NCBI RefSeq assembly: GCF_900108945.1
Contig: NZ_FNYE01000020.1
Location: 62,001-126,000, forward strand
DNA length: 64,000 nucleotides
Direction: 5' to 3'
DNA from: Paraburkholderia diazotrophica
GTDB lineage: Bacteria > Pseudomonadota > Gammaproteobacteria > Burkholderiales > Burkholderiaceae
The notes beneath the pieces were generated by a model. It was not told the origin of the DNA, made no database searches, and saw only the letters and a program-made list of their open reading frames with translations. Both the position numbers and the translations under genes were made by a program. Each line of letters opens with the position of its first letter. Positions within the stretch are counted from its first letter, which is position 1. Shown here in pieces: positions 17,091 to 25,807 of this stretch.

Positions 17091-18506
17091 CTAAGGCGCA
17101 ATTTCTTCCAGGCTTCGCTCGCGGGTCTCCGTCATCTTCATCGCGCAGAGCGCGCCGAACACGGCCACCATCGCGAACATCACGAACACGGAAGCGATAC
17201 CGCGCTTGTGCAGCAGCAACCCGGCAAGCGATGGCCCGACGGCGGATGCCAGGCGCAGCCACGACGTCGCGAGCCCGGTGCTGGTCGCGCGCATTCGGGT
17301 CGGATAGACCTCGGGCGTGTACAGATAGAGCACGGCCGCGATCGAGCCCACGAGTCCATAACTGAGCGTGCCGAGTACCATCGCGCTCCATACGTCATGC
17401 GCGCCGAAGAGACCGAGGCACGCGAACAGGACTGCTGCAAGACAGAATGCCGCCACTGTCCAGTTCCTGCGCCCTACGCGATCGATCACATACGCGCAGA
17501 CGAGCAGCAACGCAACCTGCGCGACATTCGTCATCGATGCAGCGCGCAGTGCCGTCTGCAACGGCAGGTGATAGAGCGACCGGTACAGCGTCGGCAACCA
17601 GTTGTTCAGGCTGTTCGCAATGAAGAACGCACTCGCCCAAAGCGCCCACACGACAAGCGTGCGGCCGCGATAGAACGGCGACAGCAGTTCGCGCCAGCCG
17701 GCGCGCGCATTCACGGTGGCGTTTTCCGGCTGCTTTCTCTGACTCGGTGTAATGCGACGATCGGTGCTCGCTTCCATATCCCTGACGACGGTTTCCGCTT
17801 CCGCGAGACGCCCTTTCGAAATCAGCCAGCGCGGCGATTCCGGCAATCGCGAAACAAGCAACGCGATCGCGAGGCCGGGCACCGCGCCGATCCAGAACAT
17901 GACCTTCCATCCGATGACAGGGACGAGCCACGCGCCGACCTGCCCCGTCGCCATCAGTCCAACGGGAAAGATCAGCTCATACAGCAGAAAGTACTTGCCG
18001 CGCCCGTGTGCATTCGAAAGCTCGCTGATGTATGTCGCAGCGACGGGCATCTCTCCGCCGACGCCAATGCCCTGCACGAAGCGGCACACAAGCAGCATCG
18101 CGAAACTGCCGCTCATCGCGCAGCCCATGCTCATCACGGACATGATCGCAATCGCGATGGTCGCACTGCGAATCCGCCCACGCCGCTCCGCATACCAGCC
18201 GAAGATCAGCGCACCGACGAATTGCCCGATGTAACTCGCTCCGATCAGAACGCCGATTTCGAGCGGCTCGATATGCCACAGGCCGATCAGCACGGGCAGC
18301 ACGAAAGCGATCGACAACGCGTCGAATGCGTCGAAGAACGTCGCGCTACCGATGATGATGCGAGCCTTCGTATGCCATCGCGAGAACGGCACGCTCTCGA
18401 TGCGCCGGATCAGTGCCGCCTTCGCCGCGTCTGCCGTGGCATGAACGGCCGCATTCTGCGCGGCTTCCTGCCTCACCGCGCCAGGCAGCGCATTGCTTTC
18501 TTGCAT
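17091..18506 (-). CDS. MFS transporter (aromatic acid/metabolite:H+ symporter type)
   Basis: A 471-residue major facilitator with 12 predicted helices. The N-terminal cytoplasmic segment leads into FDAFDALSIAFVLPVLIGLW (helix 1 with the acidic D-x2-D typical of AAHS/sugar-porter carriers). Signature loops are GWYAERRGRIRSA (loop 2-3) and PESPRWLISKGR (after helix 6). It is the last gene of the UbiD-CoxG-MFS group on this strand, 27 bases downstream of the coxG-like gene. It probably imports the acid processed by that group. Confidence 0.9.
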   Translation of the reverse strand: MQESNALPGAVRQEAAQNAAVHATADAAKAALIRRIESVPFSRWHTKARIIIGSATFFDAFDALSIAFVLPVLIGLWHIEPLEIGVLIGASYIGQFVGALIFGWYAERRGRIRSATIAIAIMSVMSMGCAMSGSFAMLLVCRFVQGIGVGGEMPVAATYISELSNAHGRGKYFLLYELIFPVGLMATGQVGAWLVPVIGWKVMFWIGAVPGLAIALLVSRLPESPRWLISKGRLAEAETVVRDMEASTDRRITPSQRKQPENATVNARAGWRELLSPFYRGRTLVVWALWASAFFIANSLNNWLPTLYRSLYHLPLQTALRAASMTNVAQVALLLVCAYVIDRVGRRNWTVAAFCLAAVLFACLGLFGAHDVWSAMVLGTLSYGLVGSIAAVLYLYTPEVYPTRMRATSTGLATSWLRLASAVGPSLAGLLLHKRGIASVFVMFAMVAVFGALCAMKMTETRERSLEEIAP

Positions 18507-18533
18507 TGTCGTCTCCTCTCCCCGTCGTTCTGG

Positions 18534-19169
18534 TCAGTGCAATGCGTACGCGGCGACCAGCGCGATGACGACCACGAGGCACAACGCCCAGGTCAGGGTC
18601 TTGCTGCTCGCGCCCTCGGATCTTTGCGCAGATGCGTGCTGTGTCGCGTCGGGAGCCGCATGCAAGGTCGAGCCGCCCGATACGGCATCGGCTGCCATCG
18701 CTCCGTTGTCGCGCGCTGCGTGCTCCTGCGGACCGACGACGGCCGCCGTGAAGCGGCCAAAGAAGTCTTCGGCCATCTTCCGCGCGACACCGTCGATCAG
18801 GCGCGCGCCGACCTGTGCGAGACGACCGCCGACCTGTGCGTGCGACCGGTACACGAGACGCGTGCCGCCGCCGTCCGCCAGCAGATCGACATGCGCCCCA
18901 CCCTTGCCGAACCCGGCCGCGCCACCCGACCCTTCGAAGGTCATCGAATACGATTGCGGCGGCTGCAGATCGGTCAGCATCATCTTGCCCCTGAAGCGCG
19001 CCTTGATCGGGCCGACTGTCGCCGCCATCACCATCTGAAACTGGTTGTCGTCGACGCGTTCGAAAGACTCGCATCCCGGTACCGACGCCTTGAGAATCTC
19101 CGGATCGTTCAACGCAGCCCATACGCGTTCGCGTGGCAGCGGCAGAATCTGTTCGCCTGTCAGTTCCAT
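18534..19169 (-). CDS. CoxG-like SRPBCC protein with C-terminal membrane anchor
   Basis: Carbon-monoxide-dehydrogenase subunit G family. CoxG-type proteins help recruit or mature molybdenum hydroxylases at the membrane. The SRPBCC domain (about residues 1-150) opens with LTGEQILPLPRERVWAALND and contains VPGCES and KFGKG-like AGFGKGGAHVDL. After a variable linker, a single C-terminal helix (WALCLVVVIALVAAYALH) anchors it. The ATG at 19169 follows AAGGAG by eight bases; a TTG two codons earlier is less likely. It sits among UbiD and transporter genes, about 8 kb from the molybdenum hydroxylase genes it presumably serves. Confidence 0.88.
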   Translation of the reverse strand: MELTGEQILPLPRERVWAALNDPEILKASVPGCESFERVDDNQFQMVMAATVGPIKARFRGKMMLTDLQPPQSYSMTFEGSGGAAGFGKGGAHVDLLADGGGTRLVYRSHAQVGGRLAQVGARLIDGVARKMAEDFFGRFTAAVVGPQEHAARDNGAMAADAVSGGSTLHAAPDATQHASAQRSEGASSKTLTWALCLVVVIALVAAYALH

Positions 19170-19300
19170 GTACAACTCTCCTTGTCGGCCGCGATCGAAG
19201 CGCGCAATTCAGCGCGCTACAAAAGACAGCGGCTTGCGATGATGTGTATCCGGCGCGTGGCCGCGCCGCTTTGTGCCGCTTTGTACCGCTTCGTTCAGCG

Positions 19301-20758
19301 TCAGCCGAGAATGTGTTCCCATTTCGCGCGCGTCTTTTCCTGCAACTCCTTGCTCGCCTCCGCGACTTGCGGAAACTCGTGCAGAAAATCGAACGGACGG
19401 CATGCGTCGATGACTGCCTTCGAGTTGAACGGCGCCTTGTACGGGTTTGCAATCGACATCGGATCGTTCTTCGAACCCATTCCGCGCTTGACGATGTCGA
19501 TATCGATGTCGGGATCGGTGCGTGTTGCAACGGCCCACATCACTTCCTGAAGATTGGCAGGATCGATATCGTCGTCGACCACGATCGAATAGCGCGACAT
19601 ATAAGCGCCGACGCCGCACTGGCTAAGAATGTGTCCCGCCTGGCGCGCATGGCCCGCGTAGCGCTGACGGATCGCCACGACATTGAACATGCGCGCGCCG
19701 CCTATTTCATGCGCCCACACGCCGGCGACGTCCGGCACGCCCGCCGCCTGCAGCGCATCGACGAGCAGCGCCGAGCGCATCACGGCCTTCGAATACGAAT
19801 AGTCGTTCGGCGGCTTGGCGGGCGGACTCCCCATGATGATCGGGTTGTTACGGTAGTAAATGCGCTCGATCGTCACGACGGGCGCGGTCTCAGCCTTGCC
19901 CGGGTAATAGCCGTGAAATTCGCCGAACGGTCCTTCGATCCTGACGTCGCCGGGATGCGCATAGCCCTCGATCACGATCTCCGATGCGGACGGAAACGGC
20001 AGATCCGTCAGCTGTCCCTTCACCACGGAAACAGGCTGCTTCAATATCGCGCCGATATAGTTGTACTCGCACATGCCGAACGGCACTTCGATGCCTGAAA
20101 TCAGATAGCCGAGGGGATCGCAGCCGATCACGATCGCAACGGGGAACGGCTTGCCCGCTTTCATGTGCTTGTCATACTGGATCGCACCATGCTTGCCTGG
20201 AATCATGTCGAGGCCGACGTGGTTCCTGTCGTGAATCATCACGCGATAGGTGCCGACGTTGATCCAGTCGGAGTCGAGATCCTTCGTGACGACCATGCAG
20301 CCCGTGCCGATGTAGCGTCCACCGTCTTTCTCATGCCACAGCGGCGCGGGAAACGAGAACAGATCGACGTCGGCGCCGGACTGGACGTTGTCGAACACAG
20401 GACCGCCTGAAGCCGTCACGGGCGCGTATTCGGGCGCGTGCGCCTGCCATTGCTTCGGCTTGCCGCGCAGCGTCTCCACGAGCGCGCGATGACTCGCCTG
20501 ATGTCCGACGCGCAGAATCGAGGAAAGCCGCGCCGGACTTGCGGTGCTGCACGTCAGCGCGCGGTGTCCCTTCGGATAGCCAGGAACATCGTCGAAAAGC
20601 AGCGCGGCGGGCCGCTCCTTCTTCACGTTCAGCTCGCTGATCGCGCCCAGTTCCAGGTTCCAGTCGGCGCCCGATACGTCGGTCAGTTCGCCGAGCGCGC
20701 GCGCCTCGTCTAACCATGCACGCAGATCCAGCGAATGTGTGTTCGAACTCTGTGTCAC
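19301..20758 (-). CDS. UbiD-family prenylated-FMN decarboxylase
   Basis: A 485-residue UbiD-type (de)carboxylase, usual length for the family; these act on aromatic, heteroaromatic or alpha,beta-unsaturated acids using prenylated FMN made by UbiX. Conserved parts: LRAWLDEARALGEL, INVGTYRVMIHDRNHVGLD (catalytic Arg region), AIVIGCDP, the catalytic Glu pair in IEGPFGEFHGYYPG (about residues 274-279), and SPPAKPPNDYSYSK. It begins a three-gene unit with coxG-like and MFS genes. A TTCATG palindrome lies about 105 bases upstream of its ATG. The substrate cannot be read from sequence alone. Confidence 0.93.
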   Translation of the reverse strand: MTQSSNTHSLDLRAWLDEARALGELTDVSGADWNLELGAISELNVKKERPAALLFDDVPGYPKGHRALTCSTASPARLSSILRVGHQASHRALVETLRGKPKQWQAHAPEYAPVTASGGPVFDNVQSGADVDLFSFPAPLWHEKDGGRYIGTGCMVVTKDLDSDWINVGTYRVMIHDRNHVGLDMIPGKHGAIQYDKHMKAGKPFPVAIVIGCDPLGYLISGIEVPFGMCEYNYIGAILKQPVSVVKGQLTDLPFPSASEIVIEGYAHPGDVRIEGPFGEFHGYYPGKAETAPVVTIERIYYRNNPIIMGSPPAKPPNDYSYSKAVMRSALLVDALQAAGVPDVAGVWAHEIGGARMFNVVAIRQRYAGHARQAGHILSQCGVGAYMSRYSIVVDDDIDPANLQEVMWAVATRTDPDIDIDIVKRGMGSKNDPMSIANPYKAPFNSKAVIDACRPFDFLHEFPQVAEASKELQEKTRAKWEHILG

Positions 20759-20864
20759 GTCGTGTGTCTCCTGTCGAGCAGAGCCTTACTCTGATTCCAG
20801 GCAAGGTGGTTGATCTCGTACTGCAACATTGAAGCAACGCGTTACGCCGTGCAAACGACCATCG

Positions 20865-20881
20865 TTCATGTCACGGATGAG
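20865..20881. promoter_or_regulatory. regulon palindrome, copy 1 (imperfect)
   Basis: TTCATGTCACGGATGAG, an imperfect copy of the TTCATG-N5-CATGAA palindrome, lies upstream of the first UbiD gene and is followed by an ATTCATG half-site at 20885-20891. The same arrangement recurs at five other promoters between 21 and 39 kb. Confidence 0.6.
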
Positions 20882-20904
20882 AAGGATTCATGCGACGCGG
20901 CGAG

Positions 20905-21342
20905 TCAGTCGAGTTCGCCGTCACGCGCGTTCGACGGTTCGCGTCGTCCATATCCGCCCGCGTATTTGAACGTGCCTTGCGCCGTGGCGATCAGCGTTTT
21001 CGAATCGATCCATGCTTCGCCGCGTGCGAAGAAGATCGAGCGGCCCTTCCGTTCGACAAAGCCTTTGCCGATCAACGTCGTGCCCACGCCCTTGTCGAGG
21101 AAGTTCAGCGTCAACGACAGCGTGACGCCGTGGATGGGACGTTGCGGGTCGGCGCTATACAGTCCCGAGTATCCGCACGCTGCGTCGAGCAACGTGGCCA
21201 CCACACCGCCCTGCAGCACGCGCTGGCGATTGAGCAACTCCGGCTGCAGGTCGAGGCAAAACTCCGCATAGCCCTCGCGCCATTCGGTACGCGTCATGCC
21301 GAGGCTGGCAAGAAACGGATTTTCCAGCACATCGATGTCCAT
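20905..21342 (-). CDS. PaaI-type acyl-CoA thioesterase
   Basis: A 145-residue hotdog-fold thioesterase. The PaaI/YdiI signature is QGGVVATLLDAACGYSGL, with an acidic residue in the helix and VTLSLTLNFLDKGVG following. The family hydrolyses (hydroxy)aryl-CoA or stalled CoA intermediates in the cytoplasm. It lies upstream of the UbiD gene on the same strand and opposite the LysR/acyl-CoA ligase pair, matching a CoA-dependent pathway in which it releases a product or rescues CoA. Confidence 0.9.
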   Translation of the reverse strand: MDIDVLENPFLASLGMTRTEWREGYAEFCLDLQPELLNRQRVLQGGVVATLLDAACGYSGLYSADPQRPIHGVTLSLTLNFLDKGVGTTLIGKGFVERKGRSIFFARGEAWIDSKTLIATAQGTFKYAGGYGRREPSNARDGELD

Positions 21343-21569
21343 CGTTCTTCTCCCCTTCCGCGATCAGCGGCGCCTTTGCGTATCGCTTCTTGTTGTCCTT
21401 GCACTGCCGGCGTGCGTTTCCCTCGCGCGCAGAGCTGACCATTGCCGTGCCGTTGAACATTCGATGTTCCGGGTTTGTAACAATTGATTCATGTGCGCCG
21501 ATGGAGGACGCTTCGTTCGACCGGACCAAGAGTGCCCGAGCGCTTTCGGCACGCGCAAACTAACTTTTC

Positions 21570-21595
21570 TCATGTCCGGCATGAAAAAGTTTCAT
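21570..21595. promoter_or_regulatory. regulon palindrome, copy 2 with half-site
   Basis: TCATG-TCCGG-CATGA is a perfect inverted repeat at 21570-21584, followed by a TTTCAT half-site at 21590-21595. It lies in the 409-base interval between the thioesterase gene and the divergent LysR gene, so it could control both. Nothing else is recognised in this interval. Confidence 0.7.
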
Positions 21596-21751
21596 TTCCG
21601 CGAGGGTCATAACGGGTCGATCATCCGTGCATCCGCCGGCTTTCGACCTTGCCCGCCGCGTGGACTTGCATCACCGCGCAGAGCCTCGGAGCGCGTGAAT
21701 GAAACCCGCTACAATCCGTTACCAGGTGACTTGCGTTGCGCTGACATCCAG

Positions 21752-22717
21752 ATGAGACCCTACATACCCTCTCTGCAGAGCTTGCTCGCGTTCGAGGCGG
21801 CATCGCGACATCTCAGCTTCACCCGTGCAGCACAGGAACTTGAGCTGACTCAAACGGCGATCAGTCATCAGATCAAGACGCTCGAGGAACGCCTCGAGGT
21901 GAAGCTGTTCGTGCGACGCCGCAATGTCCTGACGTTGACCCCTGCGGCACGCGAGTATCTGGATTCCGTGCACGAGGCAATCAATCTGTTGTCCCTCGCG
22001 ACCGCACATGCGCGCAAGAAAAAGCCGAGCACGGTCCTCACGGTCACCTGTCTGCCCACGTACGCGGTCAAATGCCTGATTCCCGCGCTGCCCGAATTCC
22101 AGCGCGCGTACCCGGACATCACAGTGCATATCGCCACCAGCTCGACGTTCAACGAGTTCGACCGCAACAGCTACGACGTCGCGATCCGTTACGGTTCCGG
22201 ACGCTGGGCATCGGCGCGCTCGGACCGTCTACACGGCGAGGAGTTCTTCCCCGTGTGCTCGCCCGCCATCCTCGCAGAAGCGGGCAAGTTCGGCTCGGTC
22301 GCGGAAGGTCTCGCGCGCATGCGGCAGATTCGCACCTACTTCTATTCGATGTATCAGGACGACTGGCCGGCGTGGCTCGAAGCCGCCGTGCGCGAGCCCG
22401 TCGAGTTCGCGGGCGAGTCGGTGTTTCACCTGCAACTGACATCGCTCGCTGCGGCTATCGACGGCGTCGGCATCGCGATCGGCCGCACGCCGCTCGTCAA
22501 CGGCGATCTGGCAAGCGGCAAGCTCGTCGCGCCGTTCGATGTGCGTGTGCCTTCCAATTCCGCGTATTTCGTCTCGTCACCCAACGACAAGGCACGCACG
22601 AAAAAGGTCGAACTGTTCCGCGAATGGGCGCTCGCGCGCCTCGGCGAAAACGGTGACGCCGATCGCACAGCGGCGGCACGTCGCGTCACGGCGCCCTCGG
22701 TGCCGGAGCCTTGCTGA
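21752..22717 (+). CDS. LysR-family regulator, GcvA-like
   Basis: A 321-residue LysR regulator. The winged helix reads LLAFEAASRHLSFTRAAQEL and then LTQTAISHQIKTLEERL. The effector domain begins at about residue 90 (TVLTVTCLPTYAVKCLIPAL), with the GcvA-type SYDVAIRYGSG. The ATG at 21752 gives the normal family start; an upstream in-frame start at 21491 would add about 87 residues without homology. It is four bases from the acyl-CoA ligase gene and beside palindrome copy 2, which makes it the leading candidate for the regulator that reads the six palindromes (inference). Confidence 0.92.
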   Translation: MRPYIPSLQSLLAFEAASRHLSFTRAAQELELTQTAISHQIKTLEERLEVKLFVRRRNVLTLTPAAREYLDSVHEAINLLSLATAHARKKKPSTVLTVTCLPTYAVKCLIPALPEFQRAYPDITVHIATSSTFNEFDRNSYDVAIRYGSGRWASARSDRLHGEEFFPVCSPAILAEAGKFGSVAEGLARMRQIRTYFYSMYQDDWPAWLEAAVREPVEFAGESVFHLQLTSLAAAIDGVGIAIGRTPLVNGDLASGKLVAPFDVRVPSNSAYFVSSPNDKARTKKVELFREWALARLGENGDADRTAAARRVTAPSVPEPC

Positions 22718-22721
22718 GTTC

Positions 22722-24350
22722 ATGTCGACGCGTGCCCGACATCCCGTAGCCGAGCCGACCTGGCGCTCCGTTACGGCTCTGATCGAACAGCACCGGCGGG
22801 AAACCCCCAACAAGCCCGCGATCGTGGATGTCGACCGTCGCGTCAGCATGACCTTCGAACAGCTTGCGAATTGCGTCGACGCAATCGCCCGGCAATTCGC
22901 GCGGCGCGGCATCGCCAAAGGCGCGCGTATCGTGCTCGCCGATTGCGAGGCCCCCGACAAACTGCTGCTGTGGCTCGGCGCATGGCGTCTTGGTGCGATC
23001 GTGTGTCCGCTCGACGTGCTCTTCGTCGGCAATGAAACGGCGCGCAAGCTGCTCGACACGATCCAGCCGAAGCTCGTCGTGATTCCCGAAGACGCGCCCG
23101 ATTCGGCCGCAGCGGGTGTGAATGCATCTGTCGTCCGCTTTACTTCATGGGCGTTCGGGGATCGCATGAACGCGAACCCCGGCAGAGACGCGATTGCCCT
23201 CGCCGCGGAACCCGACGTACAACACGACGACGCACAGCCGCTGCCCGACGGCGCGACGATATCCGAGCCCAGCGATATCGCGTCGATGTGCGCCACATCG
23301 GGCACGACGGGCGTGCCGAAAATTGTCGTGTACGACCACGGGTGCTACTGGCTCAACGGACTCGACAGCATCGATCTGCTCGGCCTGAATCGCGACGACC
23401 GCATGCTCGAGTACCGTTCGTTCGACTGGTATTCGGCGCAGATACTGAGCTTCATTCCGTTCCTGCAACTGGGCTCGACGCTGTGCATCGCGCGGCGCTT
23501 CTCGCGCAGCCGCTTCGTCGACTGGATTCGCGATCATCGGATCACGGTGTGTGCTGGCGTGCCGACGGTGCTCAACATGCTGCTCGAAGCGCCGCTCGAC
23601 GTGCCCGCCGGCACGTTCGCATCGTTGCGCGCCATGACATGCAGCACGGCGCCGCTCTCGCCCGTTCAATGGCGGCGATTCGAACAGCTGTACGGCATCC
23701 GCATCCTGAATCTGTATGGATCGTCGGAAGCGGGATGGATGTGCGGCAACCGCCTGCATCGCCGCAAGGTAGGCACGGTCGGCTACCCGGCGGCGCACAT
23801 CACATTCGATATCGTCGACCCTGAAGGCGTGTCGTGCGCCCCCGATGTCGAAGGCCAGGTCGTGGTCGACGGCGCAAAGCTCGCGCTGGGCATGCTGCAA
23901 CAGGACGGCTCGCTGCTGCCTATACGCGGCACGCCGCTGTTCACGCGCGATATCGCCGCGCGCGACGCACAAGGCTTCGTGCGGATGGCGGCACGCATGG
24001 ACGATCTCATCATTCGCGGCGGCGTCAAGATCGTTCCGCAGGAAATCGAAGAGGTGATGCGCTCGCATCCGCAGATTCAGGACGTCGCGGCATTGGGCGT
24101 GCCGGACCCGCTGTACGGACAGGAAACCGTGTGCTTCGTGGTCCCGCAGCCGGGCACCGCGCCGGACACCGAAGCGTTGCTCGCGCATTGCCGTGAGCAC
24201 CTCGCGCGCGAAAAGGTGCCCAAGGATATCTTCTCGATCCAGTCGCTGCCGCGCAGCGCTCGCGGCAAGATCTTGCGCGATGCGTTGCGTCAGCAGTGGT
24301 GGCAGATCGTCAATTCGCGGCGCAACATGTCCGAACGGCAGTGCGAGTAG
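22722..24350 (+). CDS. AMP-forming acyl-CoA ligase
   Basis: ANL-superfamily ligase of 542 residues, activating a carboxylic acid to its CoA thioester via an acyl-AMP. Seen in order: the P-loop-like MCATSGTTGVPKIVVYDHG (about residue 190), LNLYGSSEAGW (A5 motif), TRDIAARDAQGFVRMAARMD (A7-A8), IIRGGVKIVPQEIEEVM, and the C-terminal catalytic Lys in SARGKILRDALR. The start at 22722 is four bases after the LysR stop. It resembles benzoate- and heteroaryl-CoA ligases in length and layout, but substrate choice needs a structure-based comparison. Confidence 0.9.
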   Translation: MSTRARHPVAEPTWRSVTALIEQHRRETPNKPAIVDVDRRVSMTFEQLANCVDAIARQFARRGIAKGARIVLADCEAPDKLLLWLGAWRLGAIVCPLDVLFVGNETARKLLDTIQPKLVVIPEDAPDSAAAGVNASVVRFTSWAFGDRMNANPGRDAIALAAEPDVQHDDAQPLPDGATISEPSDIASMCATSGTTGVPKIVVYDHGCYWLNGLDSIDLLGLNRDDRMLEYRSFDWYSAQILSFIPFLQLGSTLCIARRFSRSRFVDWIRDHRITVCAGVPTVLNMLLEAPLDVPAGTFASLRAMTCSTAPLSPVQWRRFEQLYGIRILNLYGSSEAGWMCGNRLHRRKVGTVGYPAAHITFDIVDPEGVSCAPDVEGQVVVDGAKLALGMLQQDGSLLPIRGTPLFTRDIAARDAQGFVRMAARMDDLIIRGGVKIVPQEIEEVMRSHPQIQDVAALGVPDPLYGQETVCFVVPQPGTAPDTEALLAHCREHLAREKVPKDIFSIQSLPRSARGKILRDALRQQWWQIVNSRRNMSERQCE

Positions 24351-24372
24351 ACGCGCTCCGCCTTTTCGCAAT

Positions 24373-25404
24373 TCACGCGGCCAGCGCCGCCGTGCACACC
24401 GCACCCGGTTCCTGCTCGCGCTTTCCCTGTGCCACCTCCAGCGCGTGCGGCAGTCTCACGCCATTCTTCGCGGCCGTCATTTCCGCGGCAATCGACACTG
24501 CGATTTCCGGCGGTGTCCTGCTGCCGATATAGATGCCCGCGGGTCCATGAAGCCGCACGAGCTGCGCGTCGCTCAGATCGAAGAGCCTCAGCCGTTCGCG
24601 CCGCGCGTCGCTGTTGCGGCGCGAGCCGATGGCCGCCACATAGAACGCGTCGGTCTGCAGCGCATCGATCAGCGCGAGATCGTCGAGCTTCGGGTCGTGG
24701 GTCAACGCAACGACGGCGCTGTGCCCGTCGAGGCGCATGTCCAGCACCGTATCGTCGGGCATCGCCCGCACGACGCGCACGCCCGGCACCGCCCATGCGT
24801 CGGCGTATTCCTCGCGCGGATCGCAAACGGTCACCTGATAACCGAGACCGCTCGCGATGACGGCCAGGAAGCGCGACAGATCGCCCGCACCGATGATCAG
24901 CAGCCGATAGCGCGGACCATGCACGCTCACCAGCGTCTTGCCGTCGAAGCGCAACTGCTCGTCAGGCGATGCTCCCCGCAGCCGCGTGCGGCCGGTTGCC
25001 AGATCCAGTTCGCGCGCAATCAGATTGCCGTCCGCGATCTGATCGAGCAGTTCCATCATTGCCGTCAGCGATGCATCGCCAGCCAGCGGTTCGAGCACGA
25101 GTTGCATCGTGCCGCCGCATGGCAGACCAAAACGGCGGGCTTCCTCGGCGCTGACGCCGTAGGTCGCGACTTCGGGCCGCTCGCCCGCAACAAGTTGCGC
25201 GCGGGCTCGCGCCATCAGATCGTCTTCGATACAGCCGCCGGAGACCGAGCCGCTCACCACGCCGTCGTCGCGCATGGCGAGCAGCGCGCCGACGGGGCGC
25301 GGGCTCGAACCCCATGTGCGCGTCACCGTCACCAGCACGACATGGCGTCCCGCCTTGAGCCAGTCGACGGCGTGATGCAGCACGTTCACGTCGATGCTGT
25401 CCAT
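24373..25404 (-). CDS. XdhC-family molybdenum-hydroxylase maturation factor
   Basis: A 343-residue XdhC/CoxI protein, which handles the sulfurated molybdenum cofactor for xanthine-dehydrogenase-family enzymes. The N-terminal XdhC/CoxI domain contains VLVTVTRTWGSSPRPVGALL and GSVSGGCIEDDL. A Rossmann-type C-terminal domain contains YRLLIIGAGDLSRFLA and the family ending YIGSRTPPEIAVSIAAEM. It is the last gene of the seven-gene operon that begins at 31818 and encodes the molybdenum hydroxylase, so it is a dedicated maturation factor. Confidence 0.92.
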   Translation of the reverse strand: MDSIDVNVLHHAVDWLKAGRHVVLVTVTRTWGSSPRPVGALLAMRDDGVVSGSVSGGCIEDDLMARARAQLVAGERPEVATYGVSAEEARRFGLPCGGTMQLVLEPLAGDASLTAMMELLDQIADGNLIARELDLATGRTRLRGASPDEQLRFDGKTLVSVHGPRYRLLIIGAGDLSRFLAVIASGLGYQVTVCDPREEYADAWAVPGVRVVRAMPDDTVLDMRLDGHSAVVALTHDPKLDDLALIDALQTDAFYVAAIGSRRNSDARRERLRLFDLSDAQLVRLHGPAGIYIGSRTPPEIAVSIAAEMTAAKNGVRLPHALEVAQGKREQEPGAVCTAALAA

Positions 25405-25427
25405 CGTCTCCTCCTGAAGCCGCGAGC

Positions 25428-25805
25428 TCAGGCGGCGCGGTACGCCACCATCTGCAACTCGACGAGAAAGCCATGATGCAGTTCCGGAACGGGTACGACC
25501 GCGCGCGCGGGCTTGTGCGCGCCGAAGTGCTCCGCGTACAGGCGGTTGAATTCCGGCCAGTTCTTCACGTCGACGATATACGCGGTGCACTGCACGACAT
25601 CCGTCAGTTCGCAGCCTGCTTCCGCGAGCACGTTGGTACAGTGTGCGAGCGTCGCGCGCACCTGGCGTTCGAAGTTGTCGGCGCCGTCTGTGGCGACACC
25701 GGGCCCGGGAAGCATGCCCGAGACGAATGTGAATCCGCCTGCCTGCACGGCCTGCGAGTAATGACCACCGGGGGACGGCGCCTTCGCGGTGAAGATGAAG
25801 TTCAT
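25428..25805 (-). CDS. RidA/YjgF-family enamine/imine deaminase
   Basis: A 125-residue RidA-family protein, usually a trimer that hydrolyses reactive enamine/imine intermediates to ketones and ammonia. Signatures: GGHYSQAVQAGGFTFVSGML and NVLAEAGCELTDVVQCTAYI. The usual C-terminal Arg-containing motif is replaced by KPARAVVPVPELHHGFLVEL, retaining the Arg and Glu. Its place within a molybdenum-hydroxylase operon suggests a nitrogen-containing substrate or intermediate. The start at 25805 is two bases from the MFS stop. Confidence 0.9.
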   Translation of the reverse strand: MNFIFTAKAPSPGGHYSQAVQAGGFTFVSGMLPGPGVATDGADNFERQVRATLAHCTNVLAEAGCELTDVVQCTAYIVDVKNWPEFNRLYAEHFGAHKPARAVVPVPELHHGFLVELQMVAYRAA

Positions 25806-25807
25806 GG

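Noticed and set aside
16998..19550. An 850-codon plus-strand open frame
   Set aside because: It is the antisense shadow of the MFS and CoxG-like genes, rich in His, Arg and Gln with no recognisable domain.
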